Assembly: GCF_004000255.1 (NCBI RefSeq)
Contig: NZ_RCIQ01000005.1
Location: 124,001-188,000, forward strand
Source: Nioella ostreopsis
GTDB lineage: Bacteria; Pseudomonadota; Alphaproteobacteria; Rhodobacterales; Rhodobacteraceae
DNA: 64,000 bases
Direction: 5' to 3'
In this document: in pieces, positions 59,466 to 64,000 of the stretch
Layout of the letters: the number at the start of each line of letters is the position of its first letter
How positions within the stretch are numbered: position 1 is the first letter of the stretch
The notes under the pieces: model-generated
The model's database searches: none
The model's input: only the letters and a program-made list of their open reading frames with translations
What the model was told of the DNA's origin: nothing
Made by a program: the position numbers and the translations under genes

Positions 59466-59942
59466 ATGGAGACCCTGCCCCAAATCCTGGCCTACGCAGC
59501 CGATGCGCTGCTGATCCTCGCGTCGCTCGGCGCGGCCGTTTTCTGCCTTGTCCTCTCACGCAGGCTGACGCGACTGTCCAGCATCGACAACGGGCTGGGT
59601 GGCGCGATTGCCGTTCTGTCGGCCCAGGTCGACGACATGAACAAGGCCCTGGCCGAGATGAAAACGGGGACGGAAAGTTCTGCCGGGCGGCTTGACGCAC
59701 TGAACCGCGAAGCGCGGCAACTGGCGGAGGAGCTGGAGCTGATGCTGTCAGCCTGCCATGACCTTGATCACGCGACGCCGAAAACGGCTGACACGACACC
59801 GGCGATGACCGGGTGCGACACCGGACCCGATGACGACACACCGGTTTTCGGAACGCGGCGGCGGCATGCGCAGGGCGAGGATGAAAACCCGCCGGTTCCC
59901 TTCTTCCTGAAAAATCGCTCGCGGCTGGCAGGGGCGGGCTGA
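59466..59942 (+). CDS. Flagellar-locus membrane protein with coiled coil, unknown
   Basis: 158 residues starting one base after the fliL stop. One N-terminal transmembrane helix (about residues 8-30) precedes a coiled coil (about 38-95; AVLSAQVDDMNKALAEMK) and a Thr/Asp-rich disordered tail. The orientation and coiled coil resemble small motor accessory proteins; no family recognised. Cotranscribed with fliL and motE-like gene. Confidence 0.72.
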   Translation: METLPQILAYAADALLILASLGAAVFCLVLSRRLTRLSSIDNGLGGAIAVLSAQVDDMNKALAEMKTGTESSAGRLDALNREARQLAEELELMLSACHDLDHATPKTADTTPAMTGCDTGPDDDTPVFGTRRRHAQGEDENPPVPFFLKNRSRLAGAG

Positions 59943-59945
59943 TCC

Positions 59946-60590
59946 ATGGCACGCAGCAAGAGAAAACCCCGCCGCATCTGGCACCGTTTCAGCCTGCTTG
60001 GCGTGATCGCGCTGTTCATCCTGTCGGGTCTCTTCAGGCTCGGGGCCATCGGCTTTGCCAGCGCCTCCGTATCGGCGGATGATCCTGCCCCGGACCATGA
60101 GGACCCGGAGCTGCATGCAGGCATGATGAACGAGCCCGAGGGGCAGTGCGTAGCCAATACGGCGCTGGAACAGGCGCTGTCGCGGGTTGAGGGGCGGGCG
60201 GAACGGCTCGATGCCCGCGAGGAAAGCCTGGCCGAACGGGCCCGCGCGCTTGGTGAGTTGGAGGCTTCGGTCGCCGCACAGCTTGCCGCCCTGGAGGCGA
60301 CGGAAGAGCGGCTGGAATCCCTTCTGGCCCTGTCCGACACGGCGGCGGAGTCGGATCTGGCCCGACTGACCCAGGTCTATGAGACAATGGATGCCGCCGA
60401 TGCCGCCGCCCTGTTTTCGCAGATGGATCCGGGCTTTGCCGCCGGGTTCCTTGGCCGGATGCAGGCCGATGCCGCCGCTGGCGTGATGGCGGAACTGGAC
60501 CCGGGCGTCGCCTACACGATCTCGGTCCTCATCGCCACGCGCAACGCCTCGGCCCCGGTCTCTGCTTTGGCAGCGTCGGGCACCCCTTGA
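59946..60590 (+). CDS. MotE-like protein (MgtE intracellular N-domain)
   Basis: 214-residue protein with a basic N-terminus, one transmembrane helix (about residues 15-37), a coiled coil (about 85-130; EESLAERARALGELEASVAAQ) and a C-terminal MgtE-N-like domain (YETMDAADAAALFSQMDPGFAAGFLGRM). MotE chaperones MotC in Rhizobiales and is common next to motA in alphaproteobacteria. It lies 3 bp after the previous gene. Confidence 0.82.
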   Translation: MARSKRKPRRIWHRFSLLGVIALFILSGLFRLGAIGFASASVSADDPAPDHEDPELHAGMMNEPEGQCVANTALEQALSRVEGRAERLDAREESLAERARALGELEASVAAQLAALEATEERLESLLALSDTAAESDLARLTQVYETMDAADAAALFSQMDPGFAAGFLGRMQADAAAGVMAELDPGVAYTISVLIATRNASAPVSALAASGTP

Positions 60591-60607
60591 AGTCATAGAG
60601 GTCTGGA

Positions 60608-61477
60608 ATGGTTGGTATTCTCGGTATCGTCGTCATCTTCGCCATGGTCTTCGGCGGCTATCTCGCCTCTGGCGGGCATCTCGACATCATCCTGCATTCG
60701 CTGCCCTACGAGATGACCATGATCGGCGGCGCGGCCGTGGGTGCGTTCATCATTTCCAACGACTTTGCAGGCGTGAAACACACCATCAAAGATGTCGGAA
60801 AGGTCTTCAAGGGACCGAAATGGAAACACTCGGACTACCAGGATCTTCTCTGCCTGCTTTACGAACTGATCCGCCTTGGCCGCGAAAACGCGGTTGCGCT
60901 GGAGGAGCATACCGAGAACCCCGCCGAGTCCTCGATCTTTGGAAACTACCCCAAGATCCTCAAGGACCGAGAAGCCGTGGACCTGATCTGCGACACGTTG
61001 CGGTCCGCGTCGCTGAACTATGACGACCCCCATCAGGTGGAGGACGTGCTGGAAAAGCGGATGGAGGCCAATCTGCATCATGCGCTTCATTCCAGCCATG
61101 CCCTGCAGACCATCGCAGACGGGCTGCCCGCGCTTGGGATCGTCGCGGCGGTTCTTGGCGTGATCAAGACGATGGGGTCCATCGACCAGCCCCCCGAGAT
61201 TCTCGGAAAGCTCATTGGCGGCGCACTGGTCGGGACGTTTCTGGGCGTGTTTTTGGCCTATGGTCTGGTCGGGCCTTTCGCCGCCAAGGTGAAGGCCGTG
61301 GTCGAGGAGGACATGCATTTCTATGGCCTGATCCGGGAAGTGCTGGTCGCGAACCTGCACAACCACGCCACCAATATCTGCATCGAAGTCGGCCGGCAGA
61401 ATACGCCCTCCCATATCCGCCCCTCTTTCAACGATCTGGAGGAAGCGCTGAAGGGGCTGAGGCAGGCAGCGGCATGA
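60608..61477 (+). CDS. motA: Flagellar motor stator protein MotA
   Basis: 289-residue inner-membrane stator subunit with four transmembrane segments (about 5-25, 32-52, 170-190 and 205-225). The conserved prolines lie in LPALGIVAAVLGVIKTMGSIDQ and GALVGTFLGVFLAYGLVGPF. The cytoplasmic loop with charged residues that meet FliG is between helices 2 and 3. Overlaps the next gene by 4 nt. Confidence 0.95.
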   Translation: MVGILGIVVIFAMVFGGYLASGGHLDIILHSLPYEMTMIGGAAVGAFIISNDFAGVKHTIKDVGKVFKGPKWKHSDYQDLLCLLYELIRLGRENAVALEEHTENPAESSIFGNYPKILKDREAVDLICDTLRSASLNYDDPHQVEDVLEKRMEANLHHALHSSHALQTIADGLPALGIVAAVLGVIKTMGSIDQPPEILGKLIGGALVGTFLGVFLAYGLVGPFAAKVKAVVEEDMHFYGLIREVLVANLHNHATNICIEVGRQNTPSHIRPSFNDLEEALKGLRQAAA

Positions 61478-63504
61478 TCCGGCTGGCGCTTACCCTCTGC
61501 TGTCTGATCTGCGCAGGTGCCGCAGGGGCGCAGGGCATTCGGGTGCAATCGGGCGACCATGACGGGTTCACCCGGCTTGTCGCCGCCATCGGCCCGGACC
61601 GGGACTGGCAGATCACCCGCGACGGGCGCGACCTTCATATCGCGTTTTCCCCCGCCGCTCCGGGTTTCGACCTTTCGGGCGTCTACACGCTGATCACGCG
61701 CGACCGGGTAGCCGATCTGCGGGTCGAAGACGGGCTGATGCTGGAACTTGGCTGCGATTGCACAGTTGAAATATCCCGCTTTCAGGGGCGCTACGCGGTC
61801 ATCGACATCACCGACACGCCCTACCAGCCACCAGCCGCGCCGGAGCCTCCCGTTGATCTGCCCGGCCACGACACCGCCCTTGACCCGCCCCCGGCCCTGA
61901 CCCCGCTTGCCGAGCCAGTGGCGGAGCCCGACCCGCTTGCCCCAACCTTCGACATGGAAGAAGCCGCCGCGATCATGGCCGAACAACTGGCCCGGGCCGC
62001 CGCCGCCGGTCTGCTGGACGCCGCCCCGGCAGAGCCCCTGTCCGCTGCCGACCCGGTGTCGCGCCCTCAACCGCGGCCACAGGTCGCCGACCCAGAGCCG
62101 GCGTCTGCGACCCCTCAAAGCGCCGGGCACGAAGATCGGCCGGAAACCCCGGATCCCCACCCCGAACCGGCACCGCAGGACACGCCGCCGATCCTTGCGG
62201 CCACCGCCTACGATCTCAATACCGGTGTCTGGCCGGACCGGTTGATCGCCAGCGCGCCGGTCAATTGCCTTGCCGCCCCGGCCCGTCCAGTCTCTGACTG
62301 GCGGGGCGAGCTGAGTTTCCTCAACGCGCTCGGACGGGCGCGGGCTTATCTTTACGATGATCGGGGCAGCCTGCAGAACGATACAGCGCTTGAACTGGTC
62401 GAGCTTTACCTTGTGCACGGCTTCGGGGCAGAGGCGCTGTTTTGGCTGAATGAACGGGGCGCGGCACCCGGATTTCAGCGGGCCCTGGCGCGGTATCTCG
62501 AACATGGCGCGGCGGGGCAGTTTGGCAGCTTTGCCGAGCATGAGCTTTGCCCGGAGGCGCTGACCTTGTGGCTGTTCCTGACCGACGCAAACACGCCTCG
62601 CCCCGATTCCGAGACCCGCCTGGAGATACTGGCCAGGTATTTCGAACTGCCGACGCCGCTGCGCGATATCGTCGGCCCGGACCTCGCCCGCGCCTTTCTG
62701 GCCGCCGATGACGAAGGCGCGGCGCTGGAGATCCGCGAGGCGCTGGTTCGGGGGGGGCGCGTGTCCGCGCAGGACATGGCCTTTCTTGATGCGGCCCTGC
62801 CCGGCAGCCCCGACCCGTCGGCAACCGCCCTGCTCCCTGCAAATGCCGGAAGCACCCGCGCCGATCCGGCCCTGACATTGCGGCTGCTGGCAGATATCGA
62901 GGCGCGCGGCGCGGCCCGGTCCACAGACCTTGCGGCGGCCGATGCGCTGATCCGGGAAACCGATCCCGCCTTGACCGAGGGAGGGTTGCGGCACGCGGCA
63001 GCGCTTGGCCACGCATTGGCAGGCGATATCGACGCGGCGCTGTCGCACCTGGCCCTCAACGGCCAGCGCGATGCCGAGGCGATCCGGCCCGTCTTTGCCG
63101 ACATTCTCACGGCGCTGATGGAGCTGGAACGCACCGCACCGCTGTTGCTTCTGCTCACCTCCGAGGAATTCGGCCAGTTCGGCTATTTCCCAAACCCCGC
63201 ATTCCGGCGCCGCGTGGCGCGGTATCTGCTGGATCACGGGCTACCCGAGATGGCGCGGGACCTGATCCTTGCGGGCGGCAGCGACCATGCCCGAGACCGC
63301 GCGTTGCTGAGCCTCGCCTATGACCGGCTGGCGCAGGACCACCCCGGTGCGGTGCCCGCCGATCCCGCCGATCCGGTTGCGGTCGCGCCCATTGCCCCCG
63401 CTGACACGCCAGAGGCCATGGCGGTCCTGTTGAGGGAAAGCCGCGCCCTTCGTCAAGAGGCCCTCGCCCTGTTGGAGACCAACCCTCTGGGTCCAACGGA
63501 CTAA
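61474..63504 (+). CDS. Exported protein of unknown function in the motor operon
   Basis: 676-residue protein with a cleavable signal peptide (MIRLALTLCCLICAGAAGA). A beta-rich N-terminal domain (about 25-115, two close cysteines CDC) is followed by a Pro/Glu/Asp-rich linker (about 120-260) and a helical repeat domain (about 270-676) that looks TPR- or SLR-like. It overlaps motA by 4 nt, so it is probably made with the stator. It could be a MotC-like periplasmic motor component, which is inference from position and architecture. Confidence 0.75.
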   Translation: MIRLALTLCCLICAGAAGAQGIRVQSGDHDGFTRLVAAIGPDRDWQITRDGRDLHIAFSPAAPGFDLSGVYTLITRDRVADLRVEDGLMLELGCDCTVEISRFQGRYAVIDITDTPYQPPAAPEPPVDLPGHDTALDPPPALTPLAEPVAEPDPLAPTFDMEEAAAIMAEQLARAAAAGLLDAAPAEPLSAADPVSRPQPRPQVADPEPASATPQSAGHEDRPETPDPHPEPAPQDTPPILAATAYDLNTGVWPDRLIASAPVNCLAAPARPVSDWRGELSFLNALGRARAYLYDDRGSLQNDTALELVELYLVHGFGAEALFWLNERGAAPGFQRALARYLEHGAAGQFGSFAEHELCPEALTLWLFLTDANTPRPDSETRLEILARYFELPTPLRDIVGPDLARAFLAADDEGAALEIREALVRGGRVSAQDMAFLDAALPGSPDPSATALLPANAGSTRADPALTLRLLADIEARGAARSTDLAAADALIRETDPALTEGGLRHAAALGHALAGDIDAALSHLALNGQRDAEAIRPVFADILTALMELERTAPLLLLLTSEEFGQFGYFPNPAFRRRVARYLLDHGLPEMARDLILAGGSDHARDRALLSLAYDRLAQDHPGAVPADPADPVAVAPIAPADTPEAMAVLLRESRALRQEALALLETNPLGPTD

Positions 63505-63591
63505 CGCTTTGGTAACCCTCGCTGCCTAAAGCTGAGGGAGCCAAGATGACCGCGATCCATCCGGGTCCGATCCGGCCAGAAAGGCCAAGAG

Positions 63592-64000
63592 ATGAGCATT
63601 CGAGACCTGTTTCAGCCGACGATCCTGTTCGCCTTCGCTTTGATGGCGATCATCGTCATGATGATCCTGCCGGTGCCCTCCTGGGTGCTGGATATTGGCC
63701 TCGCCATGTCATTCGGACTGGCCATCCTGATCTTCACCACGACGTTGTTCATCGAACGCCCGCTCGACTTTTCGGCCTTCCCGACGGTGCTGCTTGCATC
63801 CCTGATGCTGCGCCTGTCGCTCAACGTCTCGTCCACCAAGCTGATCATCGGCAACGGCCATACCGGCACCGGCGCGGCGGGCGAGGTGATCGAAGGCTTC
63901 GCCAATTTCGTGATGGGCGGCAATGTGGTCATGGGGCTGGTGGTGTTCGGCGTGCTGCTCATCGTCAATTTCATCGTCATCAACAAGGGTGCGGCCCGCA
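63592..64000 (+). CDS. flhA: Flagellar export protein FlhA (N-terminal part)
   Basis: The first 136 residues of FlhA are present and the frame is open at the right edge. Transmembrane segments occur at about residues 10-30, 35-52, 60-75 and 108-130. Typical text is SWVLDIGLAMSFGLAILIFTT, SLMLRLSLNVSSTK and ANFVMGGNVVMG. FlhA forms the export gate with FliP, FlhB and FliR. The cytoplasmic domain lies outside the window. Confidence 0.93.
   Translation, partial: MSIRDLFQPTILFAFALMAIIVMMILPVPSWVLDIGLAMSFGLAILIFTTTLFIERPLDFSAFPTVLLASLMLRLSLNVSSTKLIIGNGHTGTGAAGEVIEGFANFVMGGNVVMGLVVFGVLLIVNFIVINKGAAR

Overview
The window looks like a chromosomal segment of an alphaproteobacterium of the family Rhodobacteraceae (roseobacter-like). 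The supports are high-GC coding sequence, a regB-senC-regA redox regulon, a tsaE-amgK-murU-addB-addA chain of overlapping genes, CtrA-type TTAA-N7-TTAA boxes, and a flagellar cluster ordered motB, flgEKLI, fliPNHF, fliL, motE-like, motA, flhA. No rRNA, tRNA, CRISPR array or recognisable transposase was seen. The window cuts addA at its left edge and flhA at its right edge.

Layout. 1-7002 (minus strand): tsaE, amgK, murU, addB and addA form one overlapping chain for tRNA modification, cell-wall sugar recycling and recombinational repair. 7052-11952: a PAS-only protein, possibly DivL-like, with a consensus CtrA box in its leader; then RegB, divergent SenC and RegA, and a small lipoprotein. 11949-14586: a LysR regulator facing a 55-residue protein, a GNAT acetyltransferase, an HD-domain hydrolase and a 50-residue hydrophilic protein. 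14734-20600: ahcY followed by an accessory patch. The patch holds a mosaic Hint-domain gene, a methyltransferase, a degraded second copy of the ahcY 3' end with its terminator, an AT-rich gene ending in a HEPN-type RN-x3-H motif, dispersed repeats and a BrnA-like antitoxin without a toxin. 20753-24287: mutL and rmuC (genome maintenance) and a free-methionine-sulfoxide reductase. 24393-30689: a thiolase, a STAS/anti-sigma-kinase pair, gamma-glutamyltransferase, rhodanese, HspQ, an AEC carrier and a lytic transglycosylase lipoprotein. 30699-38185: lolA, ftsK, an aminotransferase and an amidase on the minus strand, and a UbiH-type hydroxylase on the plus strand. 38370-43090: membrane protein, Trm112, LON-domain protein, thioredoxin, SGNH hydrolase, an unknown protein and exonuclease III. 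43396-49173: an acyltransferase, and a MttB-family / ketopantoate-reductase-like / FAH-family operon with a divergent LysR regulator. 49235-64000: flagellar motor, hook and export genes.

The most notable observations are: (i) five perfect 20-bp palindromes of the form AAG-N4-TTSSAA-N4'-CTT with covarying arms, clustered at two convergent 3' ends; (ii) the duplicated ahcY 3' end flanking foreign-looking DNA; (iii) the HEPN gene as a defence candidate; (iv) CtrA boxes linking a putative DivL-like regulator to flagellar promoters; (v) a short FliG-like protein and several poorly characterised motor genes. Family names come from motif recognition without database searches.
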